Part shown: positions 11,255 to 20,664 of the stretch, in pieces
Layout: each line of letters opens with the position of its first letter
Position numbering within the stretch: the stretch's first letter is position 1
Assembly (NCBI GenBank): GCA_029959085.1
Contig: JARWIR010000002.1
Span: 66,518,154 to 66,582,153 of the forward strand
Reading direction: 5' to 3'
From: Nemophila menziesii
Lineage: Eukaryota; Streptophyta; Magnoliopsida; Boraginales; Hydrophyllaceae
DNA: 64,000 nt
Notes under the pieces: generated by a model
Seen by the model: only the letters and a program-made list of their open reading frames with translations
What the model was told of the DNA's origin: nothing
Databases searched by the model: none
Program-made: the position numbers and the translations under genes

Positions 11255-12643
11255 AAACCTTTGTCGTCCCGACAAAGCAAAACAAAATAAAACGAGGGGT
11301 AGAAGCAAACGTATAACACATAGAAGCTAACAAATAAACCCTAAAGCAATTCTTAAGATAAATCTCATATAGCAAAACTTTAAAAACTAACATCTACATA
11401 CACTAATCATGCAACATCAAACATAAGTAATCTCAATCATAAAATTAAAGTCGCAATGCTTGAAGGTTACACTTGTACTCATCTCTGTATGATGGCTATA
11501 GGGTGGTCATTAATCCTACCTCGCTTTGAACGCTCCACCTAGGCTATTCCCTATCAACAGAATCATAAATTCACTATGCACTTTAGGAATCACGAGGTCT
11601 TTACGGTTATAATATTGGCTTAAGGACGGGTATGGATGTATATTTGGTAAATTTGAAGTGAGCTTTTGGCTCTCTCCTCACTTACCATCAACAGTGTCCT
11701 CGAGCTTGAGTTAACGCTCAAAAAGATGTTCTCACTCACCCATATACGCAACAATTTAGCGTCCCATGTCTACCCACCATAAACAAGATGATTTTCAAAA
11801 ATTTCCACTTTGCCGGATGTTTTATTCATATGTATTTTTCTTTTTCTTTTCTTTTCTCTTTTTTTTTCTTTTTTTTGTACAGAAGCAAACCGGGTTCCCG
11901 GTTTTGATGAATCCGGGTTCCCGGATCCTACTGTATGATTTTTCAAAATTTTTCATTTTTTTCTTTCTTTTTCATTTCTTCATTCCCGGCAAAGGGTTAC
12001 AAGTATATATCATCTGCAATTGTGCTACAATACAAAACACATCGATCCCTACCCATTTAATTCCCCATATGTGGTCCCACCACCCCAAACTCAAGCTCGA
12101 GACATGTCTCAGGATTGTGATTCAAGTGCGGGTCATATGGTCATGCCTAATAATCTAAGGGATAATGGCTTATATCGTGGCTACAAAGAAAAGGCTAAAG
12201 GCTCAAGGTGGGCTAAGACGGATAATAATTCATTCAAGGGATAGAAAGCTAAAAGGCACAAATGGCTAACAAAGAACTGCCCCTATCATTTTCCTAAGTA
12301 CATAGCTTGTCTTTAGCTCATATCTAGGTGGGTTCTCTACTAATTAGGATTTCACTTTCTACACACCAAACATATTCCTTGAGTACAAGCTTACTTCATT
12401 TGCATTGTTCATTAATTTTTCCTATTAATTACCTATGTTCGCATGCAATTGTAAGTGCGTTTTATGTTAATCCCTAAAGTTCACTATTTACTATCATTGA
12501 TTCATCAAAAGTATGCTTAAAGGGATATTTAAAAGTCTCTATAGTCAAACGCAACTCCGAAAATTCTTTTATTGAAAGCAAGTAAAACAAATAACACATA
12601 AAAACTGGGATGAGGCAACGAACCCCACCCCAAACTCAAAAAT
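11255..12643 (-). other. 3' untranslated region of C
   Basis: Aligns with the 3' UTRs of B, I and J. Contains complementary segments (CCGGCAAAG at about 11986-11995 and CTTTGCCGG near 11810), a further palindromic pair (CCGGGTTCCCGG, about 11886-11925), T-rich runs at 11830-11880, and a GAGTTTGGGGT copy near 12087. No coding capacity is seen. Confidence 0.65.
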
Positions 12644-12663
12644 GAGTCGTGTCCCCACGACTC
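12644..12663 (-). other. Conserved GGGA-loop hairpin after C ORF2
   Basis: The minus strand reads GAGTCGTGGGGACACGACTC: a perfect 8-bp stem with loop GGGA (a GNRA pattern). Its homologs follow ORF2 in every copy that retains this region. Confidence 0.65.
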
Positions 12664-12714
12664 GAAAGGACTCAAAGCAATAAAATAATATACACTAAAT
12701 GAGAAGGATTAGAA

Positions 12715-13087
12715 AACGTATCTGAACCAGCTCGAGACTGGTTTTCGGTGTTGCGTCCATGAACTTTATCTCGCGTCTAGACATCGTAAGTTGTTCTTTG
12801 AACAAATAAAGTTCAACTTGTTTGTAACGTTTCCCAAAATATCAATCATCGCATCCTGATTCTCTTTCAACACCTTGATTTTCGATTCCAACTCAGTATC
12901 GGATCATCTTCTTCCTCACTTTCAGGTTCCTCAATCACTTTCCTCTCCTTCGGATTAGCTTCAATCGTAACCTTGTGTTTGAATGCGAATTAGGAATCCC
13001 AAGAGCTTGTTCTTGAACGGCACCAAAAGTGTTATTTCTTGGATAATTCCTTCGATAAGCACACATGACAACGGTTTTGATAGGCAT
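12715..13087 (-). pseudogene. Collapsed ORF2 of C
   Basis: Starts at ATG 13087 in the context seen before ORF2 elsewhere (GTTTGGGGTGGAAAGAG-ATG). About 50 codons follow, then a frameshift; an acidic stretch and a short C-terminal end resemble the ends of the ORF2 proteins of I and J. The central domain (about 250 codons in B and I) is missing. No function remains. Confidence 0.55.
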
Positions 13088-13469
13088 CTCTTTCCACCCC
13101 AAACTTAAAACTTCAAATAGTGAGAAGCTAAGGCTTAGAACTTTGATGTTTTGAGGTTTAAGACTTGAAGATTATGGTGGAATATGAGATGGGTAAAGGC
13201 TAATTGATGTGTGGGAAGAGGGAATTGGATTTAATTTGAAGCTTGAATGAAGAACAATCGGAGGAAAGTGGGAGTTTTATCGTATTTTGGATGGGAGATG
13301 AGTCGATTTCATGGTATTGTGATGAAAGAGAGTAAGATTTGAGGATTGTGTGGTTGTAGATGATGATGTTCAGGAAATTCTGGGTTTTGGGAGTGTTTTT
13401 GGAGGCTGGTTTGAAGAAGGAGGTAAAAATATAGGGCTAAAAAAAAAACTGAAAACGGACCTGGCACAG

Positions 13470-13549
13470 ATGCAAACCGGGTTCCCGGTTTCGAAAATCC
13501 GGGTTCCCGGTTCCGCGTCGCTGTGACGGCGCGGAAAAAATTAAAAATA

Positions 13550-13611
<62 letters not shown>

Positions 13612-13935
13612 CAAGACGCGCCAAACCGCTGGACTCCAAGACGCAGGGTCAGAAATTCTGCTCGCCGAAACCGGGTACCCGGTTTTGCCAAATGCGGGTA
13701 CCCGGATTTTGTCGATGGCGCGAGTCAAAACGCGCCAAAACGCCACCTCTGAAAACGCTGGACCAGAGTGCTCCTGGTTTTACAGCACCAAAACCGGGTC
13801 CCCGGTTCTGAAAATCCGGGTACCCGGTTTCGACGCTGTTGTCGTGAACCAAGATGCCATTGTTGCGTTTGAAGGGGTTGGTACCAGCTCCAAAACCGGG
13901 TTCCCGGTTTTGTGAAACCGGGTACCCGGTTTCTC
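13470..13935 (-). repeat. Palindromic repeat block of C
   Basis: At least eight cores of the type AACCGGGTACCCGGTT or CCGGGTTCCCGG, mostly in pairs 10-15 bp apart, with GC-rich spacers between pairs. The palindrome CCGGGTACCCGG is perfect. The block sits between ORF1 and ORF2, as in A, B, E, I and J, but the core sequence is C's own. Confidence 0.85.
13553..13611 (-). repeat. 59-base homopolymer (A on the coding strand) within the repeat block
   Basis: An unbroken run of 59 T on the plus strand splits the palindromic block. No other copy has it here, so it is either a recent expansion or partly an assembly artefact. Confidence 0.9.
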
Positions 13936-14133
13936 CTGGACATTCAACCTCTTTTTCTTCTATTTTCGCCAATTCGACCCCAAACTCAAGTCCTTTTTAC
14001 CCCTGAAATCATCAAAAACAACTACCCTTCCTCATTTCTTAATAATAAACACTAAAATTACGAAAATCAAACTAATCTAAAATGCAAAAATTTAAAAACT
14101 CAGCTAATATACAAGTAATTGGCTTTTGTTTAA

Positions 14134-14150
14134 CGTCGTTAAGCTCGACG
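14134..14150 (-). other. Hairpin after the C ORF1 stop
   Basis: The minus strand reads CGTCG-AGCTTAA-CGACG, 14 bp after the ORF1 stop. Copies A and E have CGTCT...AGACG, so the closing T-A pair is replaced by G-C. Confidence 0.55.
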
Positions 14151-14164
14151 GGTTACCTCAATCA

Positions 14165-17074
14165 TTAGTCATTGACATAACCTCCCCAGCAGTGAGTGAG
14201 GTTGTCAATATTTGCAAGTCGAAATTTGCATCCCTTCGCTTTTATGCCCACTAGTTTGTCTGAGATAATCTGTGCGACCATGAATGGTCCTATCCAAGAA
14301 CTTTTTGATTCACGTACCTTTGGGCGGGGGTTCGGTTTCTTCATAGCTACTTCTTCACCTACTTTGAACCCCTTTTTCTTTCTCTCTTTCTTAGGTTCCT
14401 TCGGAACCTTCGTGGCACGTGCTTTCTCTTTCTTCTTCGCATGATTGAGTTGTGGATCCTTGGGGTATGGAGGAGCTTTAATTGGTGGTTTCTTTCGTAG
14501 CTCTTTCTCCTCCACCCCTAAAGTTTCCACAACACTAATTGGCTTTGTTCTTACCGGTTCCATTACATCTACACGAAAACATTCATCCTTGGAATCCGGA
14601 AACTTCATAGGCCTGAACACGTTGAATTTCACCTCTTCGTCTTGGATCCTCATAATCATTTCTCCATTTTCTACATCAATAAGGGTACGCCCCGTGGCTA
14701 GGAATGGTCTTCCCAAAATAATGGGGACATTCCTATCCGCGTCGTAGTCAAGAATAACGAAATCAGCGGGGAAAATTAACGTACCTGCCTTAACGAGGAC
14801 ATCTTCGATTCGGCCTTCCGGATGTGCAAGAGATCGATCCGCCATTTGCAAAACCATAGAAGTGGGTCTTGCTTCAATATTAAGCTTATCAAAGACTGAT
14901 TTGGGCATCAAATTGATGCTTGCACCCAAATCACATAGCGCTTTTCCTTTCCACTCATTACCAATAGATATCGGAATTGTAAAGCTCCCAGGATCAACTA
15001 ACTTTGGAGGTAATTTACCTTGACAAATAGCACTACATTCCTCAGGAAGACCAATCATCTCATTATCACAATATGGCCGTTTGTTAGTGAGGGCTTTCTT
15101 TAGAAACTTAGCATACTTGGGTACATCTCGAATAGCTTCTAACAACGGAATATTTATGCTAAGACCTCTTATTTTGTTAAAGAATTTTTGATACTCACCC
15201 ATATCACCTTTCTTTTGAACTCTCGATGGAAATGGTGGGGGTGGACGATTGATTATAGTCTCATCTTTCTTTTTCGGAACCTCAACAGGCTTCTCCACTT
15301 CTTCTACTTCAACTTCTTTATCTTTATTCACCACCTCTTTTTCTTTTCTAACTTCTTTTTCTTTCATAACCGGAAAAGGAGGTGGAGGAAGGTTCTTACC
15401 ACTTCTAAGATTAATAACTTTACAATCTTCGATTTGTAACGGATTCTCAGTATCACTAGGAAGTTGTCCTTGCTGACGTTGATTGAGCTGTTTATTGATT
15501 TGACTCAGCTGATTTTGGAACATCTTCATATTTGCTTCAAGTGCATTTTGTCTTTCTATAGCTGCGTTCTGACGTTCTATCGCTGCATCCTGACGCTCCA
15601 TCGCTTGTGCTTGTAGAGCGATTAAACTTTCAACTGTTTTCTGAAGGGTATTTGCTCCTTCTTGTGGATGGGCAGGTAAAGCTTTCTGGTTCAAATTCTC
15701 ATCATAAGTATTCTGAGGAGCTTGTCTCTGTACATAATTTTGATTCTGTCCTCCTTGATAGTTATTGTGTGGTCTAGGATTATAGTTGTCACCTTGGGGA
15801 CGCGGCTGATACGCATGTGTAGGATTGGCTGCCCCATTAGGATTCGAATATTGAAACCCAGGATGGTTTCTGTTAGGCTGACACCCATTACCACTCGCAT
15901 TAAAATTACCTCTGTTGGACATGAACATCACTGATTCTTGATTACTCGGACAATTCTCCTCATCATGATCATCAACTCTACAAATCGAACACATATAAAC
16001 CTCTTGTGCAGCATGCACCGCTACTCTCTTACCCGAAAATCCTTCTTTTACAGCTAAAGTAAGCTGCTTCAATTGTTGCTCCAAAGTGTTTTGAATTTTT
16101 GTCTCAAAGGTAGCAAGTTTCTCTTCTATGTTAACATTATTAACTCCCTTGACTGGTGTTCTTACTGAGCTCCACCCAACTTCATTCTTTACTGTTCTCT
16201 CTAAAATAATTTTGGCATGAGCGGGTTGAACTTGAAGAAAACCTGCTCCACATAGCGTATCCAATTTCTCTCTTGAAATTCCATCAAGGCCTCTATAAAA
16301 GATCTTTAACTGTTGTTGTTCTGAAAAGCCATGATTAGGAACTTTACGCAAACACATCTGAAATCTTGTCCAACTCCTACCCACAGTTTCCTCATACTCT
16401 TGACGGAATTGTGTCAATTCTAGTTCAGCATCTAACCTCATGTTACTTGGGTAATACCTGTCAAAGAAAGCAATTTCTAATTGGTCCCAATTGGTAATCC
16501 TCGTAGGATCTTGCGTATCGTGCCATTCACTTGCTCCATCAATGACAAAGAATTTGAAAGCAGCAAAATACATCTGTTCTCTTGAAACCCCTTGTGTGAT
16601 ATAAGAATCACATATCTGTTTGAATTTCTGTACCGCTCTAAGAGGATCTTCCGATGGTCTTCCGCGAAAATTTCCAAAGTTTTGGAACTGAGCTAGCATA
16701 CCCGAATCTGGACGGAATCTCGGAACATTAATATCTGGAGCACCTACTCCTATAGCTGGAGCGCGGAATGGAACTTCTGGAGGGCCATTAGTGAACCACG
16801 GATCATGATTCATCACTATCTGGACTGGAGGATTAGGATTTAGTGGTTGAACTTGAGGAATAACGCCTGGAGCTAAAGGTTGGCCATTTGCATCTAACTG
16901 GCCTTGTCCATTCTGTTGACCTTGAATAATGATATTCTCCATTCTGTTACTTAATTCTTCTACTTCTAAAACTTCTCGTTCTCTTCTTCTTCTGTTCGCA
17001 AGTCTGATCAACGATTCTGGATTACTAAGGATCGGAGGTGCTGGCTCTAGATCCTTGAATAGCCTTCTTCGCAT
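14165..17074 (-). CDS. ORF1 of C: intact gag-protease polyprotein with integrase-C-terminus-like tail (969 aa)
   Basis: The only intact ORF1 in the window. Residues 1-115 are variable and Pro/Gln-rich. An Athila-type capsid (gag) domain spans about 115-300. A CX2CX4HX4C zinc knuckle (residues 362-375) should bind RNA. A Gln/Asn-rich stretch runs to 450, and a coiled coil with repeated ERQNA-type units spans 485-535. Lys/Glu/Pro-rich linkers follow to 620. The aspartic protease is about 690-810, with catalytic DLGAS at 715-719 and IILGRPFL at 785-792. The tail, about 905-966, has WIGPFMV and CWGGYV and looks like the integrase C-terminal GPF domain. Protease runs into the tail through a short Lys/Pro linker: about 800-1000 residues of pol expected of an Athila element are absent. 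ATG 17074 is the first in frame. It would form particles and process itself but not copy RNA. The tail assignment is inference. Confidence 0.9.
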   Translation of the reverse strand: MRRRLFKDLEPAPPILSNPESLIRLANRRRREREVLEVEELSNRMENIIIQGQQNGQGQLDANGQPLAPGVIPQVQPLNPNPPVQIVMNHDPWFTNGPPEVPFRAPAIGVGAPDINVPRFRPDSGMLAQFQNFGNFRGRPSEDPLRAVQKFKQICDSYITQGVSREQMYFAAFKFFVIDGASEWHDTQDPTRITNWDQLEIAFFDRYYPSNMRLDAELELTQFRQEYEETVGRSWTRFQMCLRKVPNHGFSEQQQLKIFYRGLDGISREKLDTLCGAGFLQVQPAHAKIILERTVKNEVGWSSVRTPVKGVNNVNIEEKLATFETKIQNTLEQQLKQLTLAVKEGFSGKRVAVHAAQEVYMCSICRVDDHDEENCPSNQESVMFMSNRGNFNASGNGCQPNRNHPGFQYSNPNGAANPTHAYQPRPQGDNYNPRPHNNYQGGQNQNYVQRQAPQNTYDENLNQKALPAHPQEGANTLQKTVESLIALQAQAMERQDAAIERQNAAIERQNALEANMKMFQNQLSQINKQLNQRQQGQLPSDTENPLQIEDCKVINLRSGKNLPPPPFPVMKEKEVRKEKEVVNKDKEVEVEEVEKPVEVPKKKDETIINRPPPPFPSRVQKKGDMGEYQKFFNKIRGLSINIPLLEAIRDVPKYAKFLKKALTNKRPYCDNEMIGLPEECSAICQGKLPPKLVDPGSFTIPISIGNEWKGKALCDLGASINLMPKSVFDKLNIEARPTSMVLQMADRSLAHPEGRIEDVLVKAGTLIFPADFVILDYDADRNVPIILGRPFLATGRTLIDVENGEMIMRIQDEEVKFNVFRPMKFPDSKDECFRVDVMEPVRTKPISVVETLGVEEKELRKKPPIKAPPYPKDPQLNHAKKKEKARATKVPKEPKKERKKKGFKVGEEVAMKKPNPRPKVRESKSSWIGPFMVAQIISDKLVGIKAKGCKFRLANIDNLTHCWGGYVND

Positions 17075-17183
17075 ACACCAAACCTAAAAACCTGAAAAAG
17101 CTAACAAACAAAAAGCGTAAAACTGATAAAATAAAATAAATGCACTTATCACTAAAGGATAAACACCGTGGTCACACGCTACC

Positions 17184-17202
17184 GTCCCCGGCAGCGGCGC
17201 CA
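17184..17202 (-). other. Primer-binding site of C (tRNA-Asp)
   Basis: The minus strand reads TGGCGCCGCTGCCGGGGAC, 6 bp from the 5' LTR. Confidence 0.88.
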
Positions 17203-17208
17203 AAAACT

Positions 17209-18778
17209 TGGTGGTCCTTTGTGTGTTCTAAAAATAAATGCAAATGCTAATCGAACCACAACCGCAAGTGTACGGTTGTCCCAAGTAGTAATACTGATAA
17301 ATCAGATTCGTTCCAAGGACGGATGGTTGATCACAATGTCTAGCAAATAGTGATTGATGCACTTATGAAAATAAAAGAGGATAAAATGTTTGTTTGGTTT
17401 TGTTTATTAATTCTAAATAAATGAAAGACAAAATAATAATGCAAGTAAAAAGCTAAAACGCAAGTAAAATGAGTGAAAACGCAAGTATGAGCAAGTAGTA
17501 CTTGAGAGACGCAAGGGTTTTCCTAACTATCATTCATTTCATACATTGTTTAAGGGACAAATTTGTAAATTGGTATTGGTCGGGATTCTATAATCTCCTT
17601 ACCCCCGTCAGGGTGGACTAAGGAGCAACTATCAAATGCTACAAACCCCGTCAGGGCGATTATAGTCCACTCTCAAGTGTTAAAATGTTCATTACCCAAT
17701 AGGCCATAGGTTTAATTAAGCTCGTCAGAGTCAATAATTTCTAACCTACATTCATTAACTAGTTCGGTACCTAAACCCCCCGTCAAGGTGATCCAATCGC
17801 CACTAATTGGAATAGCCTAGATACTAAATCCTATCATTGGTTAATTACGTCAATAATAGTAATTAAAATGCAAATTAAAGAAAAATACAATTTACCCAAT
17901 TTGATTTAAATAATAAATATCCCAAATTCAAATGTATAGAATGAAATCAAATTGGGATTAACCCATTATGCGTTCTCAAGCACTATGAATTGTTTAGCTC
18001 ATATTAAAAAGAAAAACTAAATTAAAAATAATGGAATTCATAATTGATTACAAATAAAATATGAAAGAAACCTAATTTCCGGAATTGGAATGACTGAGAA
18101 CGGAGCTATAGACCCACTCCAGCTCTAGCAGCTTCTTCTTCCTTCCTTCTGTTGCTTCTCTCTGGTGTTTTTAATTGTAAAGAATGAATTGTATGTAAAA
18201 TAGAAGTCCAGACCTCCTTTTATAATAAGAAAAACGGATTAGGGCTTGGACCAGAAAATAAAAGCCTAATTAAATGTCCAAGCCCACTTTCTAAGCCCAA
18301 AATCCCGTAATTGATGACAGGCCTTTACTAAAACTGCTTTTCCCGATGCGTTACAACTCCGATTGACCTCATTCCAGTTGCTAAAGTTCCGTACTTCGAT
18401 AAGGAATAATTTCTCTTCAAAGGTCAGCGGCTAAATCAGCTCTTAAGCACCTCGAAAACAGCAATCAATGGCCTGGAAAATGGATTTTCAGCTCTAAAAA
18501 TAAAATCTTCGGGATTTCTCTTCAAGTCTTGACTCTATCTTTTGATCTTTGACTTTATCTTCGGATTCCTTTCCTAGCTAACATCTAAAAACCTGTAAAC
18601 TTTACACTAAAAAATACCAATATTACGCGCAAAAGTTTAATAATTCAAAAATGCTAGAAATAAAAAGGTAATTCCGAAATATTGCATATTTAACCCAAAA
18701 GTCTATCAAATTAATTAAATAAACACCAAAAATGATGTCTCCTAAGGGTCTAAAATAAGAACAATTAGGGAGACATCA
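17209..18778 (-). repeat. 5' LTR of element C
   Basis: 1570 bp. Minus-strand TATAAAAGG at 18216-18224 is the probable TATA box. The terminal inverted repeat TGATGTCTCCCTAA...TTAGGAGACATCA occupies 18733-18778. Confidence 0.95.
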
Positions 18779-19020
18779 ACCGCACGCCTAAAATACGTGC
18801 CACAAGGTGCTACAACGGGTATTTTGTCGAAGGAAGCTACAGAAGCCGCGGTATACCCCTGCGGTGTACCCCTATACCGCAGCCATACACCGCGCGTCCA
18901 AAACCCGTGCCACGGGGTAGGTACCACGTGTATTTGGCCGAGGCAAAAATTTTTGAGCAACAGAAGCTGCGGTGTACCCATGCGGTACACCCATGTACCG
19001 CAGCCATGGTCCACACGGCG
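18779..19020 (+). repeat. Palindromic repeat block of B, right half
   Basis: Continues B's block after C. Contains CGCGGTATACC, GCGGTGTACC and TGTACCGCAGCC cores, and hairpins such as ACCCGTGCCACGGGGT with a GGCCGAGGC spacer. Confidence 0.8.
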
Positions 19021-19464
19021 CCTCCAGAGAGAGAGAGTTACGGGATTTGAGTGTATAAAAGAGGTATGAAGCCATTATTCCGAATTTTATAAACCTCAAG
19101 CCTATTTCTCTTCTCCAAAACTCTCCCAACTCCATTGAAGCTCATAAAAACCTTCACCAATCATCAAAACACTACCCAATCATCAAGAAAAACACACCAA
19201 ACCTTCTCTCCACATCATTACAATAGAGATTCAAGCACCCAATCCTCACCAAATCCATCAAATTGAAGAATCAAGAGCTTAAATTTTCACAATTCATCCT
19301 ACAATTTCTTAAATCCAAGCCAACCCATTATAAATCCACCTCACCCACATAAAGATTCATCATCCATTCATATTTCCTAAAGCCAAATCAAGCTTGTTCA
19401 ACCAAAAATTCACAAGTTCAAATTTCAAGGGTTACTAAAGCTTTGAGTTGGGGGTTAATTGAAG
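19021..19464 (+). other. Untranslated leader of B ORF2
   Basis: G-poor, C/A-rich DNA conserved before ORF2 in A (23981-24389) and E (29093-29521), and in looser form in J (49736-50112). It ends in TTTGAGTTGGGGGTTAATT (polypurine-tract-like, 19445-19455) just before the ATG. No coding signal. Confidence 0.5.
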
Positions 19465-20664
19465 ATGGCTAATAGAACAACAATATTAGCTAACAAGAGG
19501 GAGGTGAAGAAGAGCAAGGTATTGGATTCAATCAAGATGAAATCAAATAACAAAGGTTCTAGTTCTAATTCAAAGGGTAAAGATAAAGTTGAAGAAGGTG
19601 CAATAACTTTGTGTGATCGTAATGGTAAAATGCTTTACTTTTATGCAAAGGAGAAAACACAACTTCCACAAATTCCTACACCCAAGGAGAAAGAGGAAGC
19701 TTCAATGGCCCTGAAAGCTTATGCAGAGAAACAATTAAAAGAACTACCTTTTGCTTATGAGAAAGTATTCAAGGAAGCAGTTGGTACAGGAGAATACAAA
19801 AGATTCTTAGAGCTTGGTGCGAAATTGGGTTGGTCTACGTTCATGGTAAGACGTTCTGAATTATGTCATGAGTTAGTTTTGGAATTCTATTTAGGCCTCT
19901 TTAGCCGAGACAGTAAAGGTTGTGTTCCGATTAGAGGAAAGCTAGTTCCTTTCACAGTTGATGAGATTAGAAACCACTTCAAGTTTAAGAAATTGAAAGG
20001 TTATTGCAAATTTGAAGAAGTGGTTGCTAAACAAAAAATCTTTGATGAGGAACTACTTTTTGAGCATGTATTAGAAAAGGATAAAGTGCAATCACATAAG
20101 GGAGAATTGAAGGCACCTTGGCCTTACAAATATCTTCAATCGGATGCGAGAATTTGGCACAATTTCCTTATTTCTAATGTTTTTGGGAACACACGAACTT
20201 TGGATGTGACTATGAAGTACGCTCTACTGTTGGATTGTATTTTGAGAGGAGAAGAAGTTGATGTGGCACAGTTGATCTATGAGGAGGTGATACGATTTTC
20301 GGTCTCTCCTAAATCAGCTCATAATGTTAAATTTCCTACTATGATCACGTGTCTTGTGCGAAAAGCGAATGTAACATTGGGTGAAGAAGAGAAACTCGAG
20401 TTTAAGACAAGTTATATTGATAATGCTTGGATCAAGGATATCTTTCGAAGAGCGGGTTCTACGCAAGTCTCGAAAGAAGAAAAGGAGCAAAGTTGGCAAG
20501 AGAAGATGGAGGAGCGTTTAACGAAATTCGAAGCAGCTCAAACTGCTTTAGTTAATGATGTGGCACAAATCAACGCTAATCAAGTGCACATCATGAAACT
20601 CCTTGAGCAATTAACGAAAGGTCCAGCAAATCCAACCTTGGATATCAATGATGCGAGGCAATAG
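19465..20664 (+). CDS. ORF2 of B: intact 399-aa plant-transposon-type protein in the env position
   Basis: Starts at ATG 19465 and ends at TAG. Residues 1-50 are Lys/Ser-rich and basic. The core (about 85-305) resembles the domain databases call 'putative plant transposon protein', which often accompanies Athila-like elements. Recognisable blocks are FYLGLFS (142-148), IRGKLVPFTVDEIRNHF (156-172), CILRGEEVDVAQLI (258-271) and FPTMITCLV (290-298). Residues 340-385 predict a coiled coil (EEKMEERLTKFEAAQ, then a leucine/isoleucine heptad run). I see no signal peptide or membrane segment, so envelope-like topology is not supported. The C-terminal coiled coil is the part best kept in shrunken copies (H, I, J). 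Function unknown; a DNA- or RNA-associated role is only a guess. It is the sole intact ORF2 here. Confidence 0.85.
   Translation: MANRTTILANKREVKKSKVLDSIKMKSNNKGSSSNSKGKDKVEEGAITLCDRNGKMLYFYAKEKTQLPQIPTPKEKEEASMALKAYAEKQLKELPFAYEKVFKEAVGTGEYKRFLELGAKLGWSTFMVRRSELCHELVLEFYLGLFSRDSKGCVPIRGKLVPFTVDEIRNHFKFKKLKGYCKFEEVVAKQKIFDEELLFEHVLEKDKVQSHKGELKAPWPYKYLQSDARIWHNFLISNVFGNTRTLDVTMKYALLLDCILRGEEVDVAQLIYEEVIRFSVSPKSAHNVKFPTMITCLVRKANVTLGEEEKLEFKTSYIDNAWIKDIFRRAGSTQVSKEEKEQSWQEKMEERLTKFEAAQTALVNDVAQINANQVHIMKLLEQLTKGPANPTLDINDARQ

Larger units (their letters stand above)
9672..18778 (-). mobile_element. Element C: young, structurally intact non-autonomous Athila-like retrotransposon nested in B
   Basis: Both LTRs are 1570 bp and I see no difference between them. 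They are flanked by ACCGC duplications (9667-9671 and 18779-18783). Reading the minus strand: 5' LTR 18778-17209, primer site, intact 969-aa ORF1, hairpin, palindromic repeats with a 59-base A tract, collapsed ORF2, 3' UTR, polypurine tract, 3' LTR 11241-9672. It is the youngest insertion in the window. It needs reverse transcriptase and integrase from a partner. Confidence 0.95.

Noticed and set aside
13523..13972. ORFs with poly-Phe/poly-Lys and repeated PGTR/TGYPV-like words
   Set aside because: They come from the homopolymer and the palindromic repeats read in several frames; equal capacity on both strands argues against a protein.
18742..19135. Overlapping ORFs on both strands in B's repeat block
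   Set aside because: Repeat-derived; the palindromes lack stop codons on either strand. No match between copies at protein level.
19465..20664. Retroviral-type envelope protein
   Set aside because: It is in the env position, but no signal peptide, membrane helix or glycoprotein feature is visible.
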